DNA of 64,000 nt from Cohnella abietis (GTDB lineage Bacteria; Bacillota; Bacilli; Paenibacillales; Paenibacillaceae). Position numbers and translations under genes: made by a program. The notes under the pieces were generated by a model. It made no database searches, had not been told where the DNA came from, and saw only the letters and a list, made by a program, of their open reading frames with translations. The stretch lies in the NCBI RefSeq assembly GCF_004295585.1, contig NZ_AP019400.1, positions 6,995,028 to 7,059,027 on the forward strand, read 5' to 3'. How positions within the stretch are numbered: position 1 is the stretch's first letter; every line of letters begins with the position of its first letter. Positions 15,154-22,748 of the stretch are shown here, piece after piece.

Positions 15154-16905
15154 TTAAGCTTCCACGACGGAAGCAAGCTGCTGTCTATCATACTGTTCCT
15201 TGTACCAGCCGCCGAGCTCTATAAGCTGCTCATGCGTGCCCTCTTCCGTTATGCGACCTTCGTCAAGAACGACGATCCAATCCGCATGCTGAACAGCTGT
15301 TAGCCTGTGCGTTGTAATAATCGTTGTTTTGCCAGCGCGCTCGGTGCGAATTCCTTCTAGAATTTCCGTTTCCGTCTTCGCATCTACTGCTGAGAGCGCA
15401 TCATCAAGCATGAGAATTTCAGGATCAGCGATAACCGCCCTAGCGATACTAACCCGTTGCTTCTGCCCACCGGATAGCGCTACGCCCTTCTCTCCGACTA
15501 GCGTCTCCAAGCCTTCTGGCAGGAATGCCACATCTTTACGGAACGAGGCTAGCTCAAGCGCCTTGTTCAAGCGTGCTTCGTCCCCATTTTCATCCGTTGT
15601 TCCGAACCAGATGTTTTCTCGAATGGTTTTACTGAACAGAATCGGCTGCTGTGGAACGTAACCAATCCAGCCACGCAAGCGATTAAGCTCTAGCTCCGTT
15701 AACGGAACACCGCCTACCGTCAAGCTGCCCTTACCCATTGGATACTCACGCAATAGCTGCTTTAGTAACGTTGTTTTACCGCTTCCGGTTCTTCCAACGA
15801 TACCGAGTGTTTGCCCTCTATGAAGAGATAACGAAATATCGATCAGATTATCAATTGTTGAGGAAGGATATCGGAAAGTAACCTGATCGAATGCGATTGA
15901 TTCTGGAACGTCCAAGGCAACGGGATCTTCCGCATCCTTCACGTCCTCTTTGACCCCTAACGTCTCATTAATCCGGTCTAACGAAGCATTACCCCGTTGC
16001 ATAATATTGATCAGTTCCCCAAGGGCGAACATAGGCCATATGAGCATTCCGAGGAACATGTTAAATGTAACCATCTCTCCTAGGGTGATGCTACCCTTAG
16101 ACACAAGTACCGCGCCATAACATAGACCGATTAGATAGCTTAGGCCTACTAGGATTTTTAACGTTGGCTCGAATAAGGCGTCAATCTTAGCAACCGCGAT
16201 ATTTTTGGAGAAAACATTGTCTGTGGAATCGCTGAACCGCTTGCGGTCCGCCTCCTCTTGGACAAAAGCCCGTATGACACGGACACCCGATACTGACTCC
16301 AGCACCTGATCGTTTAATCCACCGAATGCATCCTGAGCCTTCATGAAACGGTCGTGAATTTTTTTGCCGTAATGCTGCATGAGCAAGGCCATAATGGGAA
16401 GTGGCAGTAAGGACGCCAGAGTAAGCTCCCAACTAATGAACCCCGCCATCATAACTAGAATTGTCAGCATGAACAACGTCGAATCAATAAGCGTCAATAT
16501 ACCAAAGCCTGCCGTAACAGACACCGCTCCTAGATCGTTCGTCGCCCGAGCCATCAAGTCTCCCGTTCGATTACGTTCGTAGAATGTTGGGTTCATTTTC
16601 AGCAGATGCCGCATAAGACGTGACCTCAGCAACCGCTCGAGTACAAATGCACCCCCGAACAGCTGATAGAGCCAAACATACGTCAGTCCATATGCAACGA
16701 CGGTCAACCCTCCCCAGAATACGAGCAGCTCGGTCAGCTTACCCGGTGTCATTGTCTCCTGCTGGATCCCATCAATAGCTACTCCAATCAGCCTCGGTGG
16801 GATAATTTCCATAATCCCTACGATAATCAGAATGAAGACCGCGACAGAATATCGTTTCCAGTGCATCCGGAAAAACCAGCTTAATTTTCTAAGTACAGTA
16901 AACAT
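15154..16905 (-). CDS. bmrC: heterodimeric ABC multidrug exporter subunit, BmrC/YheI-like
   Basis: A 583-residue half-transporter starting MFTVLRKLSWFFRMHWKRYS at ATG 16905, with GAGAGGTG about 11 nt upstream. The frame extends 39 codons further upstream, through a terminator hairpin, which argues against the longer start. Six helices precede the nucleotide-binding domain. Walker A is GRTGSGKTT and the signature LSGGQ is normal. Walker B reads ILMLDDALSAVD, with Asp in place of the catalytic Glu, as in the degenerate BmrC subunit. It is the first structural gene of the operon and pairs with the BmrD-like gene. The complex exports hydrophobic drugs across the cytoplasmic membrane. Confidence 0.87.
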   Translation of the reverse strand: MFTVLRKLSWFFRMHWKRYSVAVFILIIVGIMEIIPPRLIGVAIDGIQQETMTPGKLTELLVFWGGLTVVAYGLTYVWLYQLFGGAFVLERLLRSRLMRHLLKMNPTFYERNRTGDLMARATNDLGAVSVTAGFGILTLIDSTLFMLTILVMMAGFISWELTLASLLPLPIMALLMQHYGKKIHDRFMKAQDAFGGLNDQVLESVSGVRVIRAFVQEEADRKRFSDSTDNVFSKNIAVAKIDALFEPTLKILVGLSYLIGLCYGAVLVSKGSITLGEMVTFNMFLGMLIWPMFALGELINIMQRGNASLDRINETLGVKEDVKDAEDPVALDVPESIAFDQVTFRYPSSTIDNLIDISLSLHRGQTLGIVGRTGSGKTTLLKQLLREYPMGKGSLTVGGVPLTELELNRLRGWIGYVPQQPILFSKTIRENIWFGTTDENGDEARLNKALELASFRKDVAFLPEGLETLVGEKGVALSGGQKQRVSIARAVIADPEILMLDDALSAVDAKTETEILEGIRTERAGKTTIITTHRLTAVQHADWIVVLDEGRITEEGTHEQLIELGGWYKEQYDRQQLASVVEA

Positions 16906-16940
16906 ATCTATGTGTTCACACCTCTCTATAATGAAGAACA

Positions 16941-16970
16941 AAAAAGGCATACCGCTGTAAGCGATACGCC
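16941..16970 (-). terminator. second attenuator terminator before bmrC
   Basis: On the minus strand GGCGTATCGCT pairs with AGCGGTATGCC (16946-16970) and is followed by TTTTTTG. It sits about 40 nt before the bmrC start codon. A further GAGGATG/CATCCTC hairpin (16974-16994) lies just upstream of it. Confidence 0.75.
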
Positions 16971-17046
16971 CCAGAGGATGATTTAACCATCCTCTTCGCA
17001 TGCAATTTCTGAATCCGGCCATAGACCGTACAGTTCTCGCATCCGA

Positions 17047-17086
17047 TAAAAAAGGCGCACGATTACGTCACCGTAACCATGCGCCT
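17047..17086 (-). terminator. first attenuator terminator of the bmrCD leader
   Basis: On the minus strand AAGGCGCATGGTTACG pairs with CGTAATCGTGCGCCTT around a GTGA loop, followed by a run of T. The GGTTACG in its 5' arm (complement of 17072-17078) is also complementary to CGTAACC inside the leader reading frame (complement of 17145-17151). Confidence 0.85.
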
Positions 17087-17124
17087 TACCCCTGATAATC
17101 TAGAGATTTCTTCTTCTCTAGCCG

Positions 17125-17217
17125 TCAGCAGTTATTCGCGAGAGGGTTACGTCTATATCGAGCAGTTGATCCGCTAAACGGCACATTATTGCCGCCACTC
17201 TGGAATACGTTTCTCAT
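17125..17217 (-). CDS. 30-residue leader peptide of the bmrCD attenuator
   Basis: ATG 17217, preceded by AAAGGAGGG, opens MRNVFQSGGNNVPFSGSTAR followed by YRRNPLANNC and a TGA. It lies between a good promoter and two successive terminators ahead of bmrC. This is the position of bmrB, whose translation controls bmrCD transcription in B. subtilis by ribosome-mediated attenuation. The peptide sequence is not obviously BmrB-like, so function is inferred from architecture. Codons 23-26 (GTAACCCTC on the minus strand) are complementary both to the leader's own Shine-Dalgarno region and, in part, to the first terminator arm. A perfect CTAGAGA/TCTCTAG hairpin (17100-17121) follows the stop codon. Confidence 0.7.
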   Translation of the reverse strand: MRNVFQSGGNNVPFSGSTARYRRNPLANNC

Positions 17218-17257
17218 GTCGGTAACCCTCCTTTCCGTTCATCAAAGTATATTTGTC

Positions 17258-17287
17258 ACTTTACCATCGTGCCCCGAACACTGTCAA
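17258..17287 (-). promoter_or_regulatory. SigA-type promoter of the bmr leader
   Basis: On the minus strand, -35 TTGACA (17282-17287) and -10 TAAAGT (17258-17263) are separated by 18 bp. It is followed after about 30 bases by the leader ribosome site. Confidence 0.65.
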
Positions 17288-17395
17288 CGGGTATTTGGAA
17301 AATTTGTTAATTCTTTTTTAGGAAATTGTTTCAAAATTTGTGTATGTTCCTTAAGAATACTTTGGAGAGACTATACATAGGAGGAGATAGCCCAT

Positions 17396-18838
17396 ATGAT
17401 CATAGCCCAGAGCGAGGACCCTTTACTCCATAAGGCCATATTTCAGTTTATATTCCCTTTCTCGCTAGAAAAGAATTGCCAAGATCAGATGAGGGAAAGC
17501 CTGGTTACGGAGGAGTATGTCCCATTTCGTCTGGGTGACCGGGGTATGGAAAATCGATTCTATGGACCAAATAACCGTATATCCCATCGGGATATGGAGA
17601 GGTACTATTTACCGTTCACCAACCATGTCCTATTCCCTAACCGCGAGGATCCTGAAGCCTTTCGCAGATTGACCAAAGCTTTGAACATTAAAGCCACACT
17701 CCATTCCACGCAGCTTCATCTCGAGTTCACAGTGTATTCCGTCGACATTGTTCTGTGCCCCTTCAATACCGGCTTTTTAACGATACGTACGGAAATTAAT
17801 CCGGATCAGAAAGTAGCCTATAGTCAAGCATTGGAATTCGGAGATCGGATGCGCCATCTTCAGGATACGAACAAGCTGGATCTCAACACTGTCATCGAGT
17901 GTAACGGCTGCTCCTACAACGAAGTTGAGGATTTTGTATTTCAAGTGGTGACTCCACGCGTGCTTGCGTTTATAGATCGTAGCCCTATGGAAGGTGCTCA
18001 TTTCGAGAAGCTTCCCTTTTTTATGGATGAGAGGATGTTCGTTATTGGTTTCTGCTCATTACCAGAGGATTGCGATATTACCGTTCTGCACCGTTATCGT
18101 GCCGGACGCTTGGATGGAATAGATCTGCTGGGCAATGCAAGGGTGGGCGCGAGTCATATCCCTTACATGGAGCACTACTGCGACAAATTCGAATATGACC
18201 GCTGGGCACCGAACACCTATTATTTAACCGACGAAACCAACTTCATATGCCTTACCCGTGAGAAAAAAGAGAACTCTAACCGCTTAGCCAATCAAATGTA
18301 CGGGGAGTACTACTATGGGCTGATGTTGAACCTGTTTCATCGAATCGTTCTGTTGAAGCTGTCCATTGCTTATTCCCAGGTTCAGCTAGAACGCAAACAG
18401 GAGCATACTCAGGATTTAATCCGCGATATTACTTGTTTTTCGGCCAAATATTACTTCGTAGAGATCGTTGCTCAAACGCAAGGTAGGGAGATTTTTCACC
18501 AGCTTCGCAACGTTTATGGTAACGACGAGCTGTTCGAAGATGTGAAGCAGACACTGAATGATTTGTACAAGTATCAAGAAACGAGAACCTCCAAGCAATC
18601 TAGCTATCTGCTTACCATTCTGACAATCTATACAGTCATAAGTGGCATTTACGGGATGAACCTCGTTATCGAGGATTTGGATGGCAGCTTCAATTGGTCG
18701 TTCCTTATGAAATACTCCGCCTACCAATGGATTGCTTTTGTCGTTACATTCTCTGGGCTGGCCGTCGCTTTCCTGCTTGTTATTGGCGTCCTATGGCAAT
18801 GGGGTCGCGACTTTATTCGCAGGCATAACAAGAATTGA
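17396..18838 (+). CDS. CorA-superfamily-like membrane protein
   Basis: 480 residues: a long soluble N-terminal region (1-390) and two C-terminal helices at about 404-420 and 442-468. Just after the first helix region the sequence reads SGIYGMNLVIEDLDG. YGMN is the signature loop of CorA-type divalent-metal channels. The soluble part is much longer than in CorA itself and contains Tyr/Phe-rich segments I do not recognise. It may therefore be a divergent CorA-like Mg2+ transporter or a related protein with another role. GGAGGAG lies before ATG 17396. It is divergent from the bmr leader, sharing an intergenic region of about 180 bases, and is one of few plus-strand (head-on) genes here. Confidence 0.65.
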   Translation: MIIAQSEDPLLHKAIFQFIFPFSLEKNCQDQMRESLVTEEYVPFRLGDRGMENRFYGPNNRISHRDMERYYLPFTNHVLFPNREDPEAFRRLTKALNIKATLHSTQLHLEFTVYSVDIVLCPFNTGFLTIRTEINPDQKVAYSQALEFGDRMRHLQDTNKLDLNTVIECNGCSYNEVEDFVFQVVTPRVLAFIDRSPMEGAHFEKLPFFMDERMFVIGFCSLPEDCDITVLHRYRAGRLDGIDLLGNARVGASHIPYMEHYCDKFEYDRWAPNTYYLTDETNFICLTREKKENSNRLANQMYGEYYYGLMLNLFHRIVLLKLSIAYSQVQLERKQEHTQDLIRDITCFSAKYYFVEIVAQTQGREIFHQLRNVYGNDELFEDVKQTLNDLYKYQETRTSKQSSYLLTILTIYTVISGIYGMNLVIEDLDGSFNWSFLMKYSAYQWIAFVVTFSGLAVAFLLVIGVLWQWGRDFIRRHNKN

Positions 18839-18923
18839 TGGAACGAACGACCAAAGGCTTATCATCGGAGCTAGGGAATCTGCCCATTATTACTTTTTAT
18901 TCTGATGCCAATACATCACAAAA

Positions 18924-18952
18924 CAACCGCATTCCTATTCGGATTGCGGTTG
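18924..18952. terminator. bidirectional terminator between convergent genes
   Basis: CAACCGCA / TGCGGTTG stem (18924-18931, 18945-18952) between the CorA-like gene (plus) and the CxxH/CxxC gene (minus). Confidence 0.6.
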
Positions 18953-18972
18953 CAACGTCGTGCACTCTTATT

Positions 18973-19140
18973 TTATACAACTAAAATTTCAGCCTTATTC
19001 CCACACCATTCGCAATGCTCTGGAGCCGTCCAGGCCGAGAAGGTCGTTGTTTCAAGACTTACCAGATCCGGTGCATCCTCGTGCTCATCTACGAATTTAT
19101 CAATCGCAAGCTCAACATGCTCACGGCATACACAATACAT
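18973..19140 (-). CDS. CxxH/CxxC mini-protein (BA_5709-like family)
   Basis: The 55 residues begin MYCVCREHVELAIDKFVDEH and end EHCEWCGNKAEILVV. They contain CxxxH in CREH (Cys5 to His8) and a C-terminal CEWCG knuckle. This matches the small CxxH/CxxC protein family encoded next to htrC and rlmH in Bacillales. GAAGGGA lies 8 nt before ATG 19140, and htrC ends 27 bases upstream, so it is probably the last gene of the wal operon. The four ligands suggest binding of one Zn2+. No function is known to me. Confidence 0.85.
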   Translation of the reverse strand: MYCVCREHVELAIDKFVDEHEDAPDLVSLETTTFSAWTAPEHCEWCGNKAEILVV

Positions 19141-19167
19141 GACTTTATTCCCTTCTAGCTCTATAGC

Positions 19168-20499
19168 TTAACGCTCTTCCGATTGTTCCACTTTTTCTGT
19201 TAGCTTGACCTCAAGCGTTTGTTTCTTCCCATCGCGATAATACGTTACCTTCATAGACTCGCCGATTTTCTTGGAGTTATACAAGTATTTACGAAGATCC
19301 ATTGTGCTTTTGATAGGCTTGCCGTCCAGCGCTACAACGATGTCGTTGAACTGCAGTCCCGCTGCTAATGAAGGACCGACAGCTTCAAGCACAATTATAC
19401 CACTTTTAATTCCGTCAGGAATTACTGGCGCTGCTACCTCGAATTCCCCGTCCTCTTCTTTACCTTTATTAGTCTCATCATTCGGATCATCATTTATTCC
19501 ATCGTCTTTAGAGCTGTCCAAATATAAGCCCAAATCCATAGAGTACAAGCCCATGTAAGGTCTTGATACCTTGCCTTTTTCCATTAAGGATTTAAGGATA
19601 GGCATCGCATTATCAATCGGGATTGCAAAGCCAATGCCTTCTACGCCCGTATCCGCAACCTTCATGCTGTTGATCCCGACTAGCTTCCCATTGAGATCCA
19701 CCAATGCTCCACCACTGTTGCCTTGATTGATAGCCGCATCGATCTGGATGACTTCCTGCTCCCAATCATAGATTCCATCCTGATTAAGGGATACAGCAAT
19801 GATCCTCTTCTTATTAGATACGATCCCCTGCGTTAACGAATCCCCAAAGCCTAATGGATTGCCTACCGCAATAACCATTTCGCCATCACGAAGCTTACTA
19901 GAATTGCCGATGTCAACAACCGTATCAATCCCCTTACCGTCCACCTGCAATACCGCAAGATCAGTTACGACGTCTTTGCCAATAATCGTAGCAGCTTTCC
20001 TATCCCCATTAATAAGGACAGCTTGAACGACTGCTGCATCATCAATGACATGAGCATTCGTAATTATGTAAGCTTTACCGTCCGTTTTCTGAAAAATAAC
20101 ACCAGAGCCTAAGTTTGCATTATTCATGATCTCGCCATCATCAGGATTATCGCCTAAATCTTGCTCCGCCATTGCTTGGTTGGTTAGGTTGACTATGCTG
20201 ACAACCGCCGGACGAACCTTCTCAGACGCCGAAATAATTCTTTCTGAGGTTTCAACGAGCGCCTGACCCCCTGTCAGAGCTGGTCTCGCCTCACTACCTC
20301 TCTCTCCTCCGCCTCCGTTGATGGCAACGAACAAGAGAACGACCAGTAATGAGCTCGCAACCGAGGATATGAATGCAATACGAAATGTGGAGCTTTGGCC
20401 CCTTCTTGCAAAAGGCCGAGAGTTATTACGCTTCCCCGTGCGTATACGTCTCTTAACCCGTGTGGAGTAAAAATCATCATCGAACAAGCCCATGGTCAT
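19168..20499 (-). CDS. htrC: membrane-anchored HtrA-type serine protease (HtrC/YyxA)
   Basis: 443 residues: a basic cytoplasmic tail, one transmembrane helix (about 41-61), a trypsin-like domain with catalytic triad His150 (TNAHVID), Asp180 (VTDLAVL) and Ser262 (GNSGGA), then an acidic Asp/Glu insert (about 330-360) and a C-terminal PDZ domain. It degrades misfolded proteins at the outer face of the membrane. Position after walJ matches B. subtilis yyxA/htrC. The first ATG is favoured because AAGGA lies 6 nt upstream; a second ATG is two codons in. The acidic insert between the protease and PDZ domains is longer than I would expect. Confidence 0.93.
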   Translation of the reverse strand: MTMGLFDDDFYSTRVKRRIRTGKRNNSRPFARRGQSSTFRIAFISSVASSLLVVLLFVAINGGGGERGSEARPALTGGQALVETSERIISASEKVRPAVVSIVNLTNQAMAEQDLGDNPDDGEIMNNANLGSGVIFQKTDGKAYIITNAHVIDDAAVVQAVLINGDRKAATIIGKDVVTDLAVLQVDGKGIDTVVDIGNSSKLRDGEMVIAVGNPLGFGDSLTQGIVSNKKRIIAVSLNQDGIYDWEQEVIQIDAAINQGNSGGALVDLNGKLVGINSMKVADTGVEGIGFAIPIDNAMPILKSLMEKGKVSRPYMGLYSMDLGLYLDSSKDDGINDDPNDETNKGKEEDGEFEVAAPVIPDGIKSGIIVLEAVGPSLAAGLQFNDIVVALDGKPIKSTMDLRKYLYNSKKIGESMKVTYYRDGKKQTLEVKLTEKVEQSEER

Positions 20500-20680
20500 G
20501 CACCATCCTTCTAAATAGGGGTCAGTCCCTACTCCTCGCCGCTGCGGGTCTTCCTCTTACTCATATTGTCTAGTTATTCATCTTATATACTTTGATTTTA
20601 ATTAATAGGAATGTTTATTCGAAATTTGACTAGAATAGTAATAGATCGAGAGAGTAAGCCGCTAGATACCCTTCAGTCTA

Positions 20681-20756
20681 CTTGCACGATTGAATCAAAG
20701 CGATCAGATGAGTATATAAACGTATGTAGAAATTATAACCCGTCTGTTCGTGCAAG
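20681..20756 (+). other. long-range inverted repeat in the leader of the 66-residue gene
   Basis: CTTGCACGA (20681-20689) and TCGTGCAAG (20748-20756) are perfect complements about 58 bases apart, upstream of the gene at 20809. They could close a structured 5' leader. No known riboswitch was recognised. Confidence 0.4.
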
Positions 20757-20808
20757 CAAAAGTGAATTCCCCTCATAAACCACAGGTAAAGAAAGGAAGA
20801 TTACCCAA

Positions 20809-21009
20809 ATGAAATCAACGGCGTATGGATGGCATTTTCTTGAATTAGCATCGCAAGTATCTGATATGAAAAACGATCACTACAGGCAACTGCTTGCTAT
20901 AAGTACAATAATTGAGCTTTTAGTTGATAAAGGGATTTTGTCCCAGGAAGAAATTAAAGAGAAAGCTTTGCAGATGGAAGCCGAGCTTGATAGGCAGCTT
21001 CTGTTATAA
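20809..21009 (+). CDS. small helical protein, unknown
   Basis: 66 residues, mostly amphipathic helix: MKSTAYGWHFLELASQVSDM, then a central ISTIIELLVDKGILSQEEIK and a Glu/Leu-rich end. The 'LVDKGILSQEEI' turn is a common helix-turn-helix-like or dimerisation element and is not diagnostic. AAAGGAAG precedes ATG 20809. It is on the plus strand, divergent from htrC and convergent with walJ, in the middle of the wal region. I do not recognise a family. Confidence 0.6.
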   Translation: MKSTAYGWHFLELASQVSDMKNDHYRQLLAISTIIELLVDKGILSQEEIKEKALQMEAELDRQLLL

Positions 21010-21053
21010 ATCTCTAATCTTTCTTATTATTATACTTCGGCAAACAGCCCTGA

Positions 21054-21854
21054 TTACTTAATAATATCCCAAGCAGTTGGTCGATCATGATAAGTATCGC
21101 ATAAGGCGAATTCATCCTTGCGGTAGAAGTTTCCGTTGTCTTCTAATACTGTATTCACAGTTAGTTTGGCTAAATCCATAAGATTATGCTCTTGGCTCAA
21201 ATGTGCCAAATAAACTCTGCGTAAGCTGCCCGTAAGCAAGCTACATAATGCTTCTCCAGCCGCTTCATTCGATAGATGGCCTGTATCCCCCAAGATGCGC
21301 CGCTTAATATTCCATGGATACCGGCCCATTCTGAGCATGTTAACATCATGATTGGACTCCAGCACCATCACATCGGAATTTTGCAGCTGACGCATGACCT
21401 TGTCGCTCACATAGCCAAGATCCGTAGCCAAGCTGAGCTTACCTCCATCCGCCTGAAAGCAGTAGCCAACCGGCTCGATCGCATCGTGAGAGATCGCATA
21501 GGATTCAATTCTTAAATCAGCAATTTCCATTACACTGTCCGATGGTAAAATGTTGCACTGGTCTTCCGGTATTTCACCAATTGTCCTCTTCATAGCTCCC
21601 CAGGTTTTCTCGTTGGCATAGACGGCAAGCTTATGCTTGCGCGCGAAAGCACCGAGCCCTTTAATATGATCGGAATGCTCATGAGTAACGAATATCGCAT
21701 CCAGATCTTGAGCTGAAATCTCTCTTTCACTTAATAACTCTTCTATTTTTTTGCCGCTAAAGCCGACATCAACAAGTACCGTAGCCAAGTCCGTGGACAC
21801 AACAGTTGCATTACCTGTTGATCCGCTGGATAGAACTGTGAATCGAAGTCCCAT
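21054..21854 (-). CDS. walJ: metallo-beta-lactamase-fold exonuclease WalJ (YycJ)
   Basis: 266 residues. The metallo-beta-lactamase motif THEHSDH gives His58, His60, Asp62 and His63 as metal ligands; further ligands lie in SHDAIEP, ATDLG and LAHLSQEH. The N-terminus RFTVLSSGSTGNATVV is typical of YycJ/WalJ. This protein is a 5'-3' DNA exonuclease in structural studies of the family and has been linked to coordination of division with replication. It is the fifth gene of walRKHIJ, 77 bases after walI. Confidence 0.95.
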   Translation of the reverse strand: MGLRFTVLSSGSTGNATVVSTDLATVLVDVGFSGKKIEELLSEREISAQDLDAIFVTHEHSDHIKGLGAFARKHKLAVYANEKTWGAMKRTIGEIPEDQCNILPSDSVMEIADLRIESYAISHDAIEPVGYCFQADGGKLSLATDLGYVSDKVMRQLQNSDVMVLESNHDVNMLRMGRYPWNIKRRILGDTGHLSNEAAGEALCSLLTGSLRRVYLAHLSQEHNLMDLAKLTVNTVLEDNGNFYRKDEFALCDTYHDRPTAWDIIK

Positions 21855-21931
21855 GATAGCTTCCTATTCCTCTCCCAAACGATGATTCGATAGCTTAGGC
21901 ACATTATTCGTATTGATTCAGTTGAATTCGC

Positions 21932-22702
21932 CTAAGAATTAGCGAGGGCATCGCCTTTCTCTGTCGTGACTTCAGCGCTGATGGCATTTACATAGTAAAC
22001 TTCTTCGCCATTTTCCAGCAAAACCCTCCAAGAAGGCACGGAAACTTGCACTTCCGGTTCATCAAATATTTTTTCCCCGTGATAACCCAGACGAATTTCC
22101 TTGATGACCGATCCTACTGGTAAATTTCTCTCGATAACGGTTGCCAAAGCCTTAGTTGCAGGAAGCACCTGCTGATCCTTAACACCAGTCGAAGGTTTAA
22201 TTTGAATAATATCCTGTGCATAGGCTCTTATTTTCTGCTCGCTATAGAATAGATTCAGATGAATGTCGAATATCGGCCATTTCCCCTCCATCCGGTTAAA
22301 GACGAAGTATACTCCTTCTCGGCTTCCAGCAGGATCAAATTTGTAGCTGCTCAGCTCAGGGATAATACCGCCCAGGGCATTAACAAGCTCGTCCTCAAAA
22401 TAGACGATTCTTGTTTCTGGCGTTGGGACTATCGGTATTCGATCATCAGCATCCTTCCCGAAGTGATGTTTGATGGAATACGTTATTTCCCGCATGAACG
22501 GCGTCTCTGTAGGAATCTTAGCATTGTCATCTATTTTAATATTTCTTTCTCGCATGCTTTGTAAGGTTTCGGAGGGAAGGGATGTCCAGTCAACCGCCGT
22601 GTTTAATCTCTCTCGGTACTCGGTCCATAGCTGATAACCTAGAACAACATTCAGCATAAGAAAGGAAAATATCAATACGCTTTTGGCTCGTCTCCAGTCC
22701 AT
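21932..22702 (-). CDS. walI: WalK-modulating membrane protein WalI (YycI)
   Basis: 256 residues starting MDWRRAKSVLIFSFLMLNVV, the conserved YycI opening with one N-terminal helix (about 8-26) and an extracytoplasmic PepSY-like domain. With WalH it interacts with WalK in the membrane and adjusts its kinase activity. The extracellular part contains YFEDELVNALGG and a C-terminal VPSWRVLLENGEEVYYVNAI strand typical of the family. It lies between walH and walJ in the conserved order. Confidence 0.92.
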   Translation of the reverse strand: MDWRRAKSVLIFSFLMLNVVLGYQLWTEYRERLNTAVDWTSLPSETLQSMRERNIKIDDNAKIPTETPFMREITYSIKHHFGKDADDRIPIVPTPETRIVYFEDELVNALGGIIPELSSYKFDPAGSREGVYFVFNRMEGKWPIFDIHLNLFYSEQKIRAYAQDIIQIKPSTGVKDQQVLPATKALATVIERNLPVGSVIKEIRLGYHGEKIFDEPEVQVSVPSWRVLLENGEEVYYVNAISAEVTTEKGDALANS

Positions 22703-22748
22703 CCCTAGCCTCCTCTCGTTCTACCCATCTCATCGTGTACAAAGACCG

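Noticed and set aside
16906..17022. 39-codon in-frame extension of bmrC as its true N-terminus
   Set aside because: It runs through terminator 2 and has no ribosome site, while ATG 16905 has GAGAGGTG and gives the normal family length.
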